64,000 nucleotides of DNA from Inia geoffrensis (GCA_036417435.1 CM070905.1:63133092-63197091); one strand, 5' to 3'; shown: positions 38,531-52,588, counted from the first letter of the stretch. The notes: generated by a model from the letters alone, not told the origin. A program made the numbers and translations.

Positions 38531-40984
38531 GTTCATCTTAAATACTATTATTTTGTTTTAAATTTTTGGACATAATTAAATCCATGTTGGATGTAAACAG
38601 GTTTTAGGTACTGATTTCCTAGACACCTAGAAAAAAATGCTGATATATATCTGAGTATATATATATTTTCTTGTTGGTAAAGATGTATAAAGAGATTTAT
38701 AGAGAACCACTGAGTTTGTATTTGAAGAAGGTTATATAAACAATTTATTCCAAATGATGTACTTGAAGTATTTAACTCTGACCTGGAAAAATTAATGTAA
38801 AATGGTTTCTGGATTATTAGAATTTAAAAATGTACTTGCTTTATATTTATACCCTTATCCTGAATCAAGGGGCCATGATATAATATTTATACTAACAACC
38901 CACTAGCAATATCAGAGATTTGACATAACTGAGGTTGTGACTTGAGGACCTTTTCTCTCTCAAGGTGACTATTTACTGTAGCATTTGCATGTATATAGGA
39001 ATAGAAATGTGTACATAGCATATTTGGCATTAGTAAGGCATAATGAGCAAAGTAACATCGATCTTTAATGCTATGGATACCAGATAAACTATTTTTTTTC
39101 CTAAAGTGAATAAATTACAAGGAAATACATATGTTAAAATGCATATGGATTTTCACATAAAGATGATTAGTTTATGACATACCACAGATTTATCTGGCAA
39201 GGCTAATGCACGGTTATAATTTTGGCTTAATATTCTGTTTCTCAACCGTTGCTTAGCTTTATTCTACCCAGAATGTATGTCTTTTTTCTTTCATATTAAT
39301 GATTATTCACTTTATTAGAAGTATTTGAAGAGATCAAATAATATTTTAAAATTCTAGGCTCTTTATTTGTTGGACTTCTTAAAATATTTGGCATTTGAAT
39401 ATCAATTGTGAATTTCCTAGCATTTTCAAAACTTACTTGACTGCCATCCTTTCTTTCACAGACCACTTCATGGGACCAGTTTCCTTTGCATCATGCTTTG
39501 GGAAATAGTGTTTTTCAGTTTTGAAAATTGTTTCCTATATGTAATTTTATTTTGTTATCACATTTGTCTTCTCAACTGATACTAGGTTGGCCCTAATAGC
39601 AGAATATGAGAGATGAGGAAAGTGAAGTGTTATGTCATTGGATCAAGGCATAAGTGTAGAGAAAACTGCGAGTTGAACTTGAGTGTTCTGACTCTCACTC
39701 CATTAGCCTTTACACTGTGGTCTTATTTCTTACTAAGTACAGTGCGAAGTCCATATACACAGGTCAGTACAGTTAATTAAAAGTGAAAAGAAAAGAAAGT
39801 AACTTAAGCACGTTAATAATGATAGTATGAAGGAACTGACATTATTCAAAATAAATGTTATAGACATATTTTCTCTTACTGGATTGAGTTAGTTTGGAGT
39901 CGTGCAGAAAGGACTGAATGACAATATTTTGTGCAAAATGGTTTCCTTGAGCCTGAATCCAGTTCATGTCTTTGACTTTGAGATAAGGTGCTGAGGTGGC
40001 ATCAGTTTTCTAGAAAAAGTCTAGCGTGATATAAATAGAAGAATACCACTCTCATAAATATTTTAAAATGTTCTTTCACTTGATATTTGAAGATGAAGTG
40101 TTCTTTGATATATTTTCCCACTAATCAGTGGATTAAAAACTACTGTAAAAGAGGTTCTTTATTGAAGATTGTGAAGGAAGTAAACATGAACATCCTCCCG
40201 ATTTCTGAAAAGTGATTTCTTGTGAAACAGGGAGGGGATAACTTGATAATACAACATCTCTAAACATGATTTTATAACTTCAGTGCTAAGGACTTCACTC
40301 ATAAGAGGTTCATCTTCTACTAATTTGCGTGACATGTTATGGGTCAAACATCCCCTTTAGCTGAAGCTAGGCTGATGAAACATTTAGCCTGGAGGAAAGA
40401 TTTTTATTTTTGAACAGATTTTGTTTATCAGTTGACAGTAAAGGATTCTACTGTTTTGGGTCCTTTCATTTTTTTTTTTTTAAATGAGTGTTTTAGTTCA
40501 GAGTTGCTATTTACTAGTAGCTGAAAAGTGTATGGAAATGCATGGATTTAGGTCTGTTTCTGAGGTGATTTATGTGCAAGTAAGTCCTGTAAGCCATCAC
40601 TCGAGCATATTTATGGCTTTGAATAGCTTTCTGTTTCCACCTGTTTTTCAGCAGGCAGGAAGCATCTCATTTTGGACTCAAGCCTTCCAAGACAGGGAGA
40701 AAATAATTAATATGAATTTTTGAGGGTGTTTTCTTAAAGTTTGCTCCCATTATTGAAATATTTTTGAAGCCAAAGTACATTATGTTAGCATTTGATTCTT
40801 TATATTAATTATTTGAGGAGGACAGTCCCACACTCTGAAACGTGTGGACTTGATTTCACAAATAGATATAAAGCTGGACCTGTTTTTAAGAAATTGAAGG
40901 TAGAATTGGAAAGGAGAGGGAGCTGGGAAAGATGTTTTATATGGATTTGCTTTTTAAGCTGTTTTGGTTTCACTTAGTATAAAT
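38531..40984. other. Intergenic stretch with one further MIR-like patch
   Basis: AT-rich, no gene or RNA gene. A MIR-like patch lies at 39590-39740 (AGATGAGGAAAGTGAAG, GAGTTGAACTTGAGTGTTCT). The remainder shows nothing I can classify. Confidence 0.45.
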
Positions 40985-41155
40985 CATTTTACCTCTCTTG
41001 AGTCTTGGATTCCTAATCTGTGAAATAGATGTGATAACTTACCTCCGAGGGTTATAAGAATTAAATAAAGTTTATAAAGTAACCCAGTATGGTGCTTTAC
41101 ACATAGTGGATGGTCCGCAAATGCTAGCTGCTATTACTGATTTTAATACAGGATA
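40985..41155 (-). repeat. MIR relic
   Basis: Antisense MIR: TGGATTCCTAATCTGTGAAA, ACTTACCTCCGAGGGTTATA, GTATGGTGCTTTACACATAG and AAATGCTAGCTGCTATTACT. Confidence 0.75.
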
Positions 41156-41324
41156 TCTTTTAACCTGAGAATCCAGATATAATGTTAATGACAACACAAT
41201 ATTGTTTATTTTAGATTTACCACAAAAGCAAATAAGCATTTGAAGATCTTTGAGTCAAACTTATTCATAAATAACTCTCCTTTTTACCTATGTTTATGTG
41301 TCCATAAATGTACCTTTAGTCTAA

Positions 41325-41480
41325 ACCAGTAGTTCCCAACCACCTGCATGTTAGATTCGACAAGGGAGCTTTAAAAAAAAAAAACAAAACAGATACTGAG
41401 ATCCCCACCTCACACCACTTAAACCTCTGGGTGGAGTCCATGTATTGGTAGCCTTTAAAGGATCATCAAGTGGGTTGCAG
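41325..41480 (-). mobile_element. MER5-like hAT DNA transposon relic
   Basis: AGTAGTTCCCAACCACCTGC, an A-rich middle, then AGATACTGAGATCCCCACCT and CTGGGTGGAGTCCATGTATT match the pattern of the non-autonomous MER5 family. The strand is uncertain because the family is partly palindromic. No 8-bp target duplication was recognised. Confidence 0.6.
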
Positions 41481-42710
41481 TGAAAGATGAAAACATTTGG
41501 CCTACCGTCCATCTGGCTTCAAGACTGAAATATAAATTGTTTGCAGTAAGACAATTTAGGTTAAGAATATGAGTGACATCTTAGAATGTAATGCCTAATC
41601 ACACTCCCTAAACCTTCACTGCCTAGGTTATGAGCAAGATTAGAAACTTGCAATAAAGTCAGGTTTAGAAGATCTGCTTAATTGGCTTGTTGGGAAGTAG
41701 ACAAGGGAATTTTCAGTTGGAGAAACACAAAAAATGGCAGGTTATCAATTACTAATATGCCCTTTGTTTTACCATTATTTGAATAAAACGAGACAAAACA
41801 AAACATGGTCAACTCTTAGCTAAAGCTGATCTCAGAAAAATTTAACAGGTGAGAAATAGCAAGACCTGGAGATTTTATATGGCTAGCTGCTTTTTCTTTT
41901 TTTTCCTCTATAAATCGTTTACCTGGATGCTAATTTGGGGTTTGGTCTACTTAACCAGAGTGAGAGAAGGGAGATGCATGTTCCATTATCAGATCAATTT
42001 GGAATCAACCAGGTGCCCAACTTAGTTGATATAGCCAAAGTTTGCTTTGACTCTCAAGCCCTGGATTTGATCAGTTTTTCTGATCCTAGATCATATTAAT
42101 ATTCCCCCAGTCAGTCAGCAGTACTGTTCATTTAGGGCATCAATATTTCTGTCCATGTTGGCATTGTAAATCTGGACATTACTAGGACACTTACGACAGT
42201 AACTTCAATGTGGGTAATAAGTGATTTTTTTTATTCCCACGTGATTCAGATAGCTGTCACTTTGTGTAAAACTGGTATATCCTTGATGACTAGAATAACG
42301 CATTTCTCTTTGTGGATACATATGTGTTATAGTGAATGTATACACCAACATATCTAGATGGCATGAGTAGCATAAAGCTTTTTAGAAACAGTTAATGTGT
42401 ATCACTTCACCTTCTTATTCCCTCTAAAAAGACTGTGCATTGGTCATGGTAATCGTAAAAATACACTATGCTATAAATTATCTGTGAGCTGAGTAAGAAC
42501 CATAGCTATTTTTTTTTCTGGAATCTATCCAACAATTGATTACATTAATCCATAATGTTTTGTTCAGTGAGAAATGAAGGTGTTAATGCCTAAAGGAAGG
42601 ATGTGGCATCATCAGGGATAGCAGATAGATTGATATGTGGACTGCACTGAGGAGAATGATGGACAAACGAATGTTTTCTAAAATTATAAATCATGGTATT
42701 GAAAAACTCT
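41481..42710. other. Intergenic stretch without recognised features
   Basis: No gene, RNA gene or classified repeat was identified. Confidence 0.4.
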
Positions 42711-43816
42711 TCAAAAAGACAACCCTCAGAATGGGAGAAAATATTTGCAAACAAACCAACTGACAAAGGATTAATCTCCAAAATATGTAAGCAGCTCATG
42801 CAGCTCAATATCAAAAAAACAAACAACCCAGTCCAAAAATGGGCATAAGACCTAAATAGACATTTATACAAAGAAGATATACAGATAGCCAACAAACACA
42901 TGAAAGGATGCTCAACGTCACTAATCACTAGAGAAATGCAAATCAAAACTACAATGAGTTACAACCTCACACCAGTCAGAATGGCCATCATCAAAAAATT
43001 TACAAACAATAAATGCTGGAGAGGGTGTGGAGAAAAGGGAACCCTCTTACACTGTTGGTGAGAATGCAAATTGATACAACCACTATGGAGAACAGTATGG
43101 AGGTTCCTTAAAAAACTAAACATAGAACTACCATATGACCCAGCAATGCCACTACTGGGCATATACCCTGAGAAAACCATAATTCAAAAAGAGTCATGTA
43201 CCACAATGTTCATTGCAGCTCTATTTACAATAGCCAGGACATGGAAGCAACCTAAGTGTCCATAGACAGATGAATGGAGAAAGAAGATATGGCACATATA
43301 CAATGGACTATTGCTCAGCTATAAAAAGAAAAGAAATTGAGTTATTTGTAGTGAGGTGGATGGACCTAGAGACTGTCATACAGAGTGAAGTAATTCAGAA
43401 TGCAAAAAACAAATACCGTATGCTAACACATATATATGGAATCTTAAAAAAAAAAAAAAACGTTCTGAAGAACCTAGGGTCAGGACAGGAATGAAGACAC
43501 AGATGTAGAGAATGGACTTGAGGACACGGGGAGGGGGAAGGTAAGCTGGGATGAAGTGAGAGAGTGACGTTGACATACATACACTTCCAAATGTAAAAGA
43601 GATAGCTAGTGGAAAGCAGCTGCATGGCACAGGGAGATCAGCTCGTGCTTTGTGTCTGCCTAGAGGGGTGGGATAGGGAGGGTGGGAGGGAGACGCAAGA
43701 GGGAGGGGATATGGGGATATATGTATATGTATAGCTGATTCACTTTGTTATAGGCAGAAACTAACACACCATTGTAAAGCGATTATACTGCAATAAAGAT
43801 GTTATTAAAAAAAAAC
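42711..43816 (+). mobile_element. 5'-truncated L1, sense orientation
   Basis: Begins in the ORF2 C-terminal half (AAGACAACCCTCAGAATGGG), runs through CCACTATGGAGAACAGTATG, TGGACCTAGAGACTGTCATA and a 3' UTR, and ends TGCAATAAAGATGTTATT plus an A tail. Target duplication is doubtful: a short AAAAACTC occurs on both sides. The C-terminal ORF2 frame is broken by stops and shifts, so only open pieces of up to 74 codons remain. Confidence 0.9.
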
Positions 43817-43829
43817 TCATAAATTTTGG

Positions 43830-45060
43830 CTCAGATTCCTTGAAGAATTTATCCTTAGGTAATAATCAAAATTCTATACAAAGATTAATGTTTACGGACG
43901 TTTATTACATCTTTTAACGTGCAAGAAGACCATGCAAAATGATAAAAAAGGTTAAATGTCTAATAACATAACTGTTAAATTATCGTGTATCCATACCATG
44001 GGATGTTACTTTCTTTTTAAATTTATATTTTCAAAAGGTATTTAATGGTATGAAGAATTCTCATAGTATGATGTAACCTGCAAAACTCAGGATTGTAGAC
44101 TGTTGGTAGATATGGTCCTGGTTGTTGTGATGTGGTGGTAGCAACACTGTGAGTGTGGCATTGTAATGTTTTAATACATTCAGAAAGAAATGTACTGAAT
44201 GTTAAGAGATTATTGCTAGCTTGTGATACGACAAGTAATTAAGCATTTCTTCCTTATAATTTTCTATATCTTTTCATCTTTTTACACTAAATATGTATAA
44301 TTTTTCTATTAGAAAGATGTTACAGAAGAAATCTGTTTCATTCTGTGTAGCTCAGCAAAGATAACAACAGACCCCAAAGACCATCATTTAAAAGCACAAT
44401 TATTTCTTATTACCTGGGGGAACACAGCCTGCAAGGTGACTGCTTCGTAAATGAGAGAGCAGGTCATCCCAGGCGAACAGAGGAAGATGAAAGATATTCA
44501 GAAGCCTCCACTGACCTCATGCCAAACTCAAATGCTTTGTGTCAGCTCTGTTATTCTCAAGTTCAATAGCCTTGGTAGTAGCAAGTATTTGGTTCCGATC
44601 AAACAATAAAAAAGCTGATGTAGTAAAGTTTTAAGCATTATAATGTGAGAAAAAATATAACTGTTTCAGAAGCAGTTAATACATATAATGAGCCATAGAA
44701 AGGTTCATATTTTTGGATTTACTAATTTCAGTTCTGCAGATGAGTTGTAAAGAAAATATCTTAAATATTGAACTAATTTAATGTAAAAATATGTTTGCTG
44801 AAGTGTTAATTTTCAGTGGAAAAATATTAGATGTGAGCTAAATATCTACTGGAATAATCATTAAATTGATTATAGTGTATTTACCAATGGACTATTGTGC
44901 AGATATAAAAATACAACATTTTTCTAAATGCTTAAGATATTTTAAGTGAAAAAGCATCTATCAATGAATCTACATAGAGTTTTAACAACTGTGCATGAGG
45001 AGCCCTGTATAGAAAAAAATGGAAGGACAATAGGGTAATTTTTTAATTTTCTTGATATTT
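43830..45060 (+). repeat. Region of very old L1-type 3' UTR sequence
   Basis: Diverged stretches such as TTAAATTATCGTGTATCCAT with ACCATGGGATGTTACTTTC (about 43970-44015) and AATTGATTATAGTGTATTTA with CCAATGGACTATTGTGCAGA (about 44860-44910) recall old L1 3' regions. Boundaries are vague; 44340-44740 is unclassified. Confidence 0.35.
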
Positions 45061-45719
45061 TAATTTTCTGAGCATCCTTTTATAAACCAACACAGGAATC
45101 TGTGAAGAGAATGCTCAGTTGCACGTTCCTTGTAGTGGGATAGCCAAAGGAATTTTAAGAGCAGCGATACAGAGTGTTCAATTCCTGTTTTCTTATTCTG
45201 CTGTGATGTCAATCTCATCCATTGACTCTTATCTCCAGTAAAAGTCAGTTGCAGACATAGCCTTACATCAGTGGCTATTTTGAGAAATGAAGGAATCAGG
45301 ATGCTTTCCAGGATGGAGCGATTCAGTAAAGGAAAGGGACAGAATATACGGGACAGCAAGAGAAGCTGAACTAATTAAGAGGAAAGAATTTGAAGGCAGT
45401 GATGACTAGGAGAGATGTAAGCCCCCAGGAATTCTAAGAGACATTCGGAGGGATACTCCTTCACGTTTGGCTGACAAAAGCCGATTTTTTAAAAAAATTT
45501 CAAATGGCAAGGTAATACCACTTGTCTTATCATTTATAGTTGTAAAGAGTAGAATTTGTTATATAAGCCTGGGATCTAAGTAATGATCCAGCTGATATTG
45601 AGTAAAATCAGAATGGCCAATCTCCCTCACCTCTGCTGACTTTCCTTTTACTTCTAATAGTTAGAAGAGGGTTTTAACATCAGAAATAAGGGAGTTTATT
45701 TTCTAAAATTAATTCCTTC
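45061..45719. other. Intergenic stretch without recognised features
   Basis: No gene, RNA gene or classified repeat was identified. Confidence 0.4.
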
Positions 45720-45900
45720 ACCCAGCAATATTTTATACTCTCTAATAAATGTCAGGCACTGTTACAGGCACTTGGGATACATCAATTAACACAAAATACA
45801 AAAAGCCTCACCGTCTTAGGATGTAAATCTATTCTAAAGTTAAAACCTCGAAAAAAAATGCGTAACAAAACCAGTGAAATACAGACACGTTATTGCCGAT
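45720..45900 (+). repeat. L2-like relic
   Basis: AATAAATGTCAGGCACTGTT, CAGGCACTTGGGATACATCA and AAAAGCCTCACCGTCTTAGG resemble the L2 3' region. Confidence 0.55.
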
Positions 45901-47865
45901 CCAGGTACATTTTAGAAGAAGAAGAAAGTGGTTATTCTGTAGTGACGTTACAGGGACTTTACGAGGTTTGGGAAGTTGAGCATGTTATCTTTATGCAGCT
46001 TTGAGATAGGTAATTTAAGATTGAGAATTCTAGAGTGTTAGGGTCAAAATAGAGTCCTCTCAATTCTTTTAGTTCAGGTAATCTACAGAGTGCCTAGATT
46101 GAGAATAATTATCCAGAAAGAATTTATTCCACTCTCTTGTTGGAAAAACGTGGAAGTGGGTTAGAGATGAGCTATGGAGATGAACAGTGAAAATGCTGGT
46201 CATAATGGACTTCATGATAACTTGGTATTCCCCTCTAATATTACTGATTTTATTTATTTCCAAGCCAAGTGATCAGACCATCTGGTTAGAAGTCTCTTGA
46301 CATTATGTTGAGAATTGGCTCTTCCTGAATCACTGCAACATATTGTAATAGCAACTGAAGTGAAACAAAACACAGAAACACAGAAGCAAAATCCAGTGAA
46401 GTACCATGGAGATTGTGTGTTTTGTTACTGTTTGGCCACAAATACTTAATATGACCTTTATTAGGGAAATGTAGACTAATAGTCTCTTGTGATACTCCTG
46501 GAAAAAAGATTTAATGGTCAGATGAGTTTGGAAAACCATTTCTCTCACGGATGTTTTCAAGTCATGTTGGTCCAATAAAGCCCCTAAGATATCCAACAGT
46601 AAAGAAACCTCTTTACCTTTGCTTACTCAGAGCTTTCTAAAATTTTTTGACCATGAAATCTAGTTTATTTCTTTTCATGATTTTTTGTTTCAAGAAACAG
46701 TAATTATCATCTCATAAACATATTTTGAAAACATTACTGTAAAATGGTTTGTTTTATACTAAAAGGATAATTATGTTAAGAGCATTTACTTGAAGTTCAT
46801 AAATGATGCATAAAGCTGTATTTGGTAGGCATTGACAAACGTGAAAAATATTTTTGATGATTTTGTGATTTTTTTTTTTTCTCTTGAAAGTCAAAATGAT
46901 TTGAAAGTAACGAATAGGTTCCTAGGCCATACATGGCTGATGGCAATTTGTTGCACAAATTTGCACTAGTAGATAATCGAATTTTTATCGCTCATTTCAA
47001 GCTGATTACACTCTTGGAAGATGTTCTACTTTTCCCTGACTTTGCATCCGAGGCACACATTAGCTCGGCAATTGCTTGCAATTTTTGTTTTCCATTCTCT
47101 AGGTTTTAATGCCACTTGAAGATACAAAAACTTTCAAGAAGCAGCAAAGCAAGAAAGTACTATTCTACTTGCTAAAAGAAAATAAAACCATTTTCAGGGT
47201 ATGCTTATTCTTCCAATTTCATGGATGCTGAAATCCATGAATGGGTTCCATCTTAAGGCCATCTTGAGCAGAATTACACTGCTTTGCATCTAATGTTGGG
47301 TTTCTCCACCTGGGAGGCTTTTTCCTAGGAGAGCCTTCTTATTAAAGATGAGCAGCCGCATTTCCCAAGATGAGGAAGACTGTAATGACCTGGGTTTTAG
47401 ATACCTGACAGGCTATGCTAATACAATCAGAACTGCCTCTCTGAAAGAGGAACAGCATATTATGGGCAAAATAAAAGCAGGCTATGCCTTGTTTACTTGT
47501 GCTGCTAATTAAGATGTTATAAAGCCAATGAGTAGATTTCTTGTCCTGTATAGAGTTGTTATCTTTTCTTATTAAAATATCGTTAACATTTAAAAATTGT
47601 ATTTCATTTGTGCAGAGAAACCACTTGTTCTAGACTAAAGTTCAGATGAGTGGCTGGATCATGAAGGAAATTAATATCAATAATATACTTTGTTATCTCT
47701 AAAAATAATCCAGTAAAAGTGAGCTTTGAAGTAAGAGCCAAACAGCTTTTAAATTTTAATCCTATTAAATAGAGGGCCTACAATGAACTTGTTAGACATA
47801 TCAGCTATCAAAACCAAACAAATATCTATCAAGCTGACATGTATTCATGTTATATTATGGGAGAA
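45901..47865. other. Intergenic stretch including a repeat-poor block
   Basis: No gene seen. The part 46890-47560 has higher sequence complexity, no recognisable repeat and several homeodomain-type cores (for example GCTGCTAATTAAGATG near 47500). It is treated as a candidate regulatory block in the findings. Confidence 0.4.
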
Positions 47866-48335
47866 GCATTATGATAGATGCTGGTAAGAAAGAAAGCAGT
47901 GTGATAGTCCCTTTCCTAAAGAGATTATAGTGAAATAGAGGAGAAAGCACAGTAAATAGACAGTTATGCCTGTGCAGTCTCAGAGAGCAGGGAGGGAATG
48001 GCAATTCATGAATGTTTCCAGAGGAAATGAATCTGAATTGAGTTTTTAAAGGTGACTGATAGTCAGGCCTGTTGAACTGAAGGGGTAAGACATTTCAGGT
48101 AGAAGTTACAGTATGTGCAGTGGGGCAGGGTGAGAGGGAACATGTTGAATTCTGACAGTTGAGATTAGTTAGAACGAGGATATAAGGGATTGGCATGGAA
48201 TGAGGCTAGAGAAGTGGGCAGGAGTCAGATCCTAAGAAACTTTGTATGCCAGGCTAAGGAGTTGAGATTTTATTCTGTAGGCAGTGAGTGTCTTTGATAA
48301 ATCTTATTATGGGAGCTCATGGGTTGAGTCCTATC
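47866..48335 (+). repeat. L2-type relic
   Basis: The series AGTCCCTTTCCTAAAGAGAT, TAATAGTCAGGCCTG-like text, GAAACTTTGTATGCCAGGCT, AAGGAGTTGAGATTTTATTC and GTAGGCAGTGAG follows the same order as the 27.6-kb copy but covers another part of the element. Confidence 0.55.
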
Positions 48336-51300
48336 AGGCATATGGTCATGGTTAGGGTGGGGGGCATTCAACACATCAGGTGGTAAGGATGCGGGGGGAG
48401 GAGGGAGCAGGGGAGGGAGATACTACAGAATTCAGTGTTGGAGGGATTTGTGGGGCTTGGCAGTTGAGCATGGTGGTGGTGGAGAGGGGCTGTTGGAGTG
48501 TGATAGGCATACTACAATGCTATAGATGATATTCATTTTTGTTATTAAGAATAATTTACCATTTGGAGGCAGAGGTCAGAGGTTTTCTCTCCTTGTTTAA
48601 GGGAATAGTGGTGATTCTGCTTGTGGCAAGGTAAGGAAGTAGATGCTTCTGGGATCCAGGTCTTTGTCTGGGTGGTAAAGATGACTCATTTTCTGCTCAT
48701 GACACTTTCCTTCTTGATAGACTAGTTTTACTTTTTCAATCGTGTGTCTTTTATATCTTTAACTTTTTTTCTTGCCATGATGTAATTAAAATTTTTCCCA
48801 AAGTGAAATGTATAGCTGATTATGCAATCAAAACTGAAGCTGCCTTGTACTGGGAGTATATTGGCTTTATTAATCACATGTTCAGACCTTCCCCCGCCCC
48901 CATTCATCCTTCATAGAGCTGTCAGACTCTTTCCTCTTAACACTTTTTTCAACCTTCCATATATCTGTATTGATGGAATAAAATTTTCAGTGACCCTTTA
49001 ATTCATATACAATGCAATATCACTTCCTGGCACATGGCAATAGTTTATTTTAAAAAAAATCATTAATACTAACTGGGACCCAAGTTTTCTTAATGCTCCA
49101 GTCATGATTTTTTGGATACAAAGTGTTTTTTAGACATTAGGAACAGAATTCAACTTACTTAAAAAGAGAGAAACTGAGGGGAGTTTTGGGAAAGGTTCAG
49201 GAGTCAGACTTTAAACTCAGGGCCAGGAGTTATTGGCAGGCATGTGAGCTACAAGAACCAGAAATTAGAAAGTCAGTTTTTGTGCTATGTATTCCTCCAG
49301 ACCTGCATGATCTCTTAACTCTGCTTTTCTCAGGCGCCCGTTTCAGTTCTTCTGTCTCTAAAGACTGGCTCTGTTTATGTGTGAACTGGAGGTCCCAGTC
49401 ACGGTTCTGTGCAATATCTCCAGTCAAGACCCCAATAAAAACAGCTAATATCCCTGTAACACAATGACAGGAAAGAAATACTAATTAATTCATCTTGAGT
49501 CAACTACTAGCCCACTCCCATCATTTAAGGCCAGGGTGCTGGGTCACATGGACCAGCACCCACTTAGTAAGGATGTAGAGCAGAGGGCCTAACAAGAGAG
49601 AATAAAAAGGTTCTCCAGGGAGGACATGTAGGGGCAGGAAAAAAAATAATGGGCACCTCTGAATCACTAGCTGAGCCTTATTCCTAAACATGCTGTTACT
49701 CTCCTACCTTTTTTCTTCAGAGAATCTAACAAATCTCAACTTAACCTAAGTTCCAACTCTTTAGATGCTAATGAGCAGTGAAATGACCAAACCATGGACG
49801 TGAATAAGGAAAAGGTAGAGAAGAAAGGTCTAAGGGGAAGCTCATGAAGAAGATAATGAATGCTTAAATAATCTAGCATTACCTGGCATGTCTGTGACCT
49901 ACTGTCTGTAGGGCAAGAGGACTCACTCTTCTTCCCAAACTATTGGTGTGGTTACAGGGACCTGAATTTTTCCCTGCCAAAGTGGAACAAGCTGAATTAG
50001 TTCTATGAATCTTTCCTGGAAACTACTTGGTACTTAACCTTTCCTCACCCTCTGCTAGCAATTCAGAAGTGGTTATTTGTCTTGTTTCTATTTGTGCTGT
50101 TTTATTCTCTCTTTTCACAAACTGCACCCTTAGTATATTTGCTTCCTTAATAATGAGAATATAAATGTCCTTAGAGGCAAATCATGTAAAATTTAAGCCT
50201 TTGTGCCTTTTCTTGTGGACGAAAGCCTGCTGGAGTTTCTTTCCTCCCTTTAGTATGTGTGAAAGAATGAGGATTTATAGGTAGAGGAACATTTTCTTTC
50301 CCCTGTGGGTAATCCAGGATTGTAACTAGGGGTAAAGTATAATGGTCTTCTCTTCACACCACCTTGAGCTTTGGGTGAAGTAACAGTGGAGCTGCTGGGC
50401 AGGTACTACCATTTTGATGCTGAAGTAGTGGCTCAACAATGAAAATATGCAAACTAGTTTTTAATGGATTTATGTAACTGTGGTTTGACATGTGTCATTT
50501 CAGGAGCTACTTCCCTAAATGAGACCCTCTCCACTGAACAGTTAGTTGTCTGCTTTGACATTGGCAGAAAAATGAGGGAAATAATTTATTATTTTTTTAA
50601 AAGAAATACCATTTGCTAACTTAAACCAATGTTTTTTTCAAACCCTTGATGCTAGGGTTTCCACAGAAGTACTACATCTGAAACATTAGAGAATACAGGA
50701 GTGAGGCTGAGTGGCCAATTCCGCTTGAAAGAAAAGAGCTCCAGACTTGAGTGTTTTATAATCTATGTGGAAAGTAGATCACTGTGTTTCACTTGTCAAT
50801 TCGCTGACCTCCTCATTTCCAGTTACATCCTTTTCCTTTCACCTGGACAACCTATTTCTATTGTCATATTTTGCCCTGTAAGTGCTCCATCCTGTAATTG
50901 CTAATTCAGGAATACAACTTTCTAACCCAAATCTCCTCTTTCCAACTTACTTGTCAGTAACTCTCATGATGGCTATTCATAGATCTTTACAGATCCTTCC
51001 ATCCCCTGACTCATTTTCCTTTCATCAGCTTCCTCCTTTCTTCACCACCACCCTCATAGTCAGTTTAAATCACAAGCCCTATCACATCAAAAAACTCTCA
51101 CTAATATAATTTTCTTTTCCCTTTCCTTTTGTCACACCACTCTGGCAGAATCCCATTCCTGGGTGAACCCAAATACCTGTTTTATTTTTACTTGTGCCCA
51201 AGTAGCACAGAGGTTTTGGAGAAAATGCTACAATAAAACAGATTGCTGCTTCTATAAATTCATGCCTTTCAACTTCAGATTGACTTTTAGTATTGTTTAG

Positions 51301-51354
51301 AAATCCTGGTCCATTCCTCTGGCCAATAAAGTATCTTTGTATGAAATTTTAAAA
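48336..51354. other. Intergenic stretch, no supported gene
   Basis: A G-rich tract is present at about 48390-48420. An unclassified segment at 49140-49470 contains an open frame of 93 codons with no recognised domain; its text has the feel of an old repeat. Nothing else was identified. Confidence 0.4.
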
Positions 51355-51560
51355 CCACTGAATAAATGTTTACAGAGGTCATACTGTACTAAGTGTTGGA
51401 GATATAGAATGTGTAGCAAAGTCCTCTCTACTCTGATGGACTTAGTCTAGAAGAGAGACTGGCAAGTAAACAAACATGAACAAATCAATTTTGATATATG
51501 AAGGTGTGTGTCTAAGACTATAGAAGCATGTCTGTAAGCAACTGAAATTTTAAAATGAAG
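51355..51560 (+). repeat. L2-like relic
   Basis: TGAATAAATGTTTACAGAGG, GTACTAAGTGTTGGAGATAT and CTCTGATGGACTTAGTCTAG follow the L2 order. Confidence 0.5.
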
Positions 51561-51726
51561 GAACAGCATAGTTTTCATGGAGGCAGGATTAAATTAAGAC
51601 ATATTTTTAAGTTAAAATTTTAAAAAGTTTTAAAGAAACTCTTGTATATTGTGTATTGTGTCCATGAATTTTATATAGATTCCATTTTGTGAGATCTTTA
51701 ATTTGGGTCAGAAATTGCACAGGAAT

Positions 51727-52588
51727 TTTTTTAGCTTTTTATTTTATATTGGAGTAGAGTTGATTAACAAAGTTGTGAGAGTTTTAGGTATACAGCAAAG
51801 TGATTCAGTTATACATATACATGTATCTATTCTATATCAAATTCTTTTCACATTTAGGTTGTTATATAATATTGATCAGAGTTCAAAACAGTAGGTGTTG
51901 AACCTGTGCTATACAGTAGGTCCTTGTTGGTTATTCATTTTGAATATAGCAGTGTGTACATATCAATCCCAAACTCCGTAACTATCCCTTTTCCCCACCC
52001 TTCCCCACCGGTAACCGTAAGTTCATTCTCTGAGTCTGTGAGTCTGTTTCTGTTTTGTTAATAAGTTCATTTATCTCATTTCTTTTAGATTCCACATATA
52101 AGTGATATCATACAACGTTTCTCTTACTCTGACTTACTTCACTCTGTATGACAGTCTCTAGGTCCATCCACGTTGCTGCAAATGGCATTATTTCATTCTT
52201 TTCAATGGTTGAGTAATATTCCATTGTATATATGTACCACATCTTCTTTTTCTATCCGTCTATGGACATTTAGGTTGCTTCCATGTCTTGGCTCTGGTAG
52301 TGCTGCAGTGTACATTGGGTTGCATGTATCTTTCTGAAGTATGATTTTCTCTGGAATATATGCCCAGGAGTGGGATTGCTAGATCATATGGTAATGCTAT
52401 TTTTAGTTTTTTAAGGAACCTCCATACTGTTCTCCATAGTGGTTGTACCAATTTACATTCCTACCAACAGTGTAGGAGGGTTCTCTTTTCTCCACACCCT
52501 CTCCAGCATTTATTGTTTGTAGATTTTTAAATTATGGCTCTTCTGGCTTGTGTGAGGTGATAACTCATTGTAGTTTTGATTTGCATGA
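51727..52588 (-). mobile_element. 5'-truncated L1 of an older subfamily
   Basis: Antisense L1: 3' tail at the left (TTTTTTTAGC), a 3' UTR differing from the other copies (GTATACAGCAAAGTGATTCA, GTGTACATATCAATCCC), then the ORF2 C-terminal region up to GTAGTTTTGATTTGCAT. It is more diverged than the 32-kb and 53.8-kb copies. No target duplication was found. Confidence 0.88.

Noticed and set aside
42660..43816. Exact target duplication for the sense L1
   Set aside because: Only a short A-rich AAAAACTC is shared by the flanks, which could occur by chance beside an A tail.
49186..49467. 93-codon open frame
   Set aside because: No domain; overlapped by a 65-codon frame on the other strand; the surroundings look like an unclassified old repeat.
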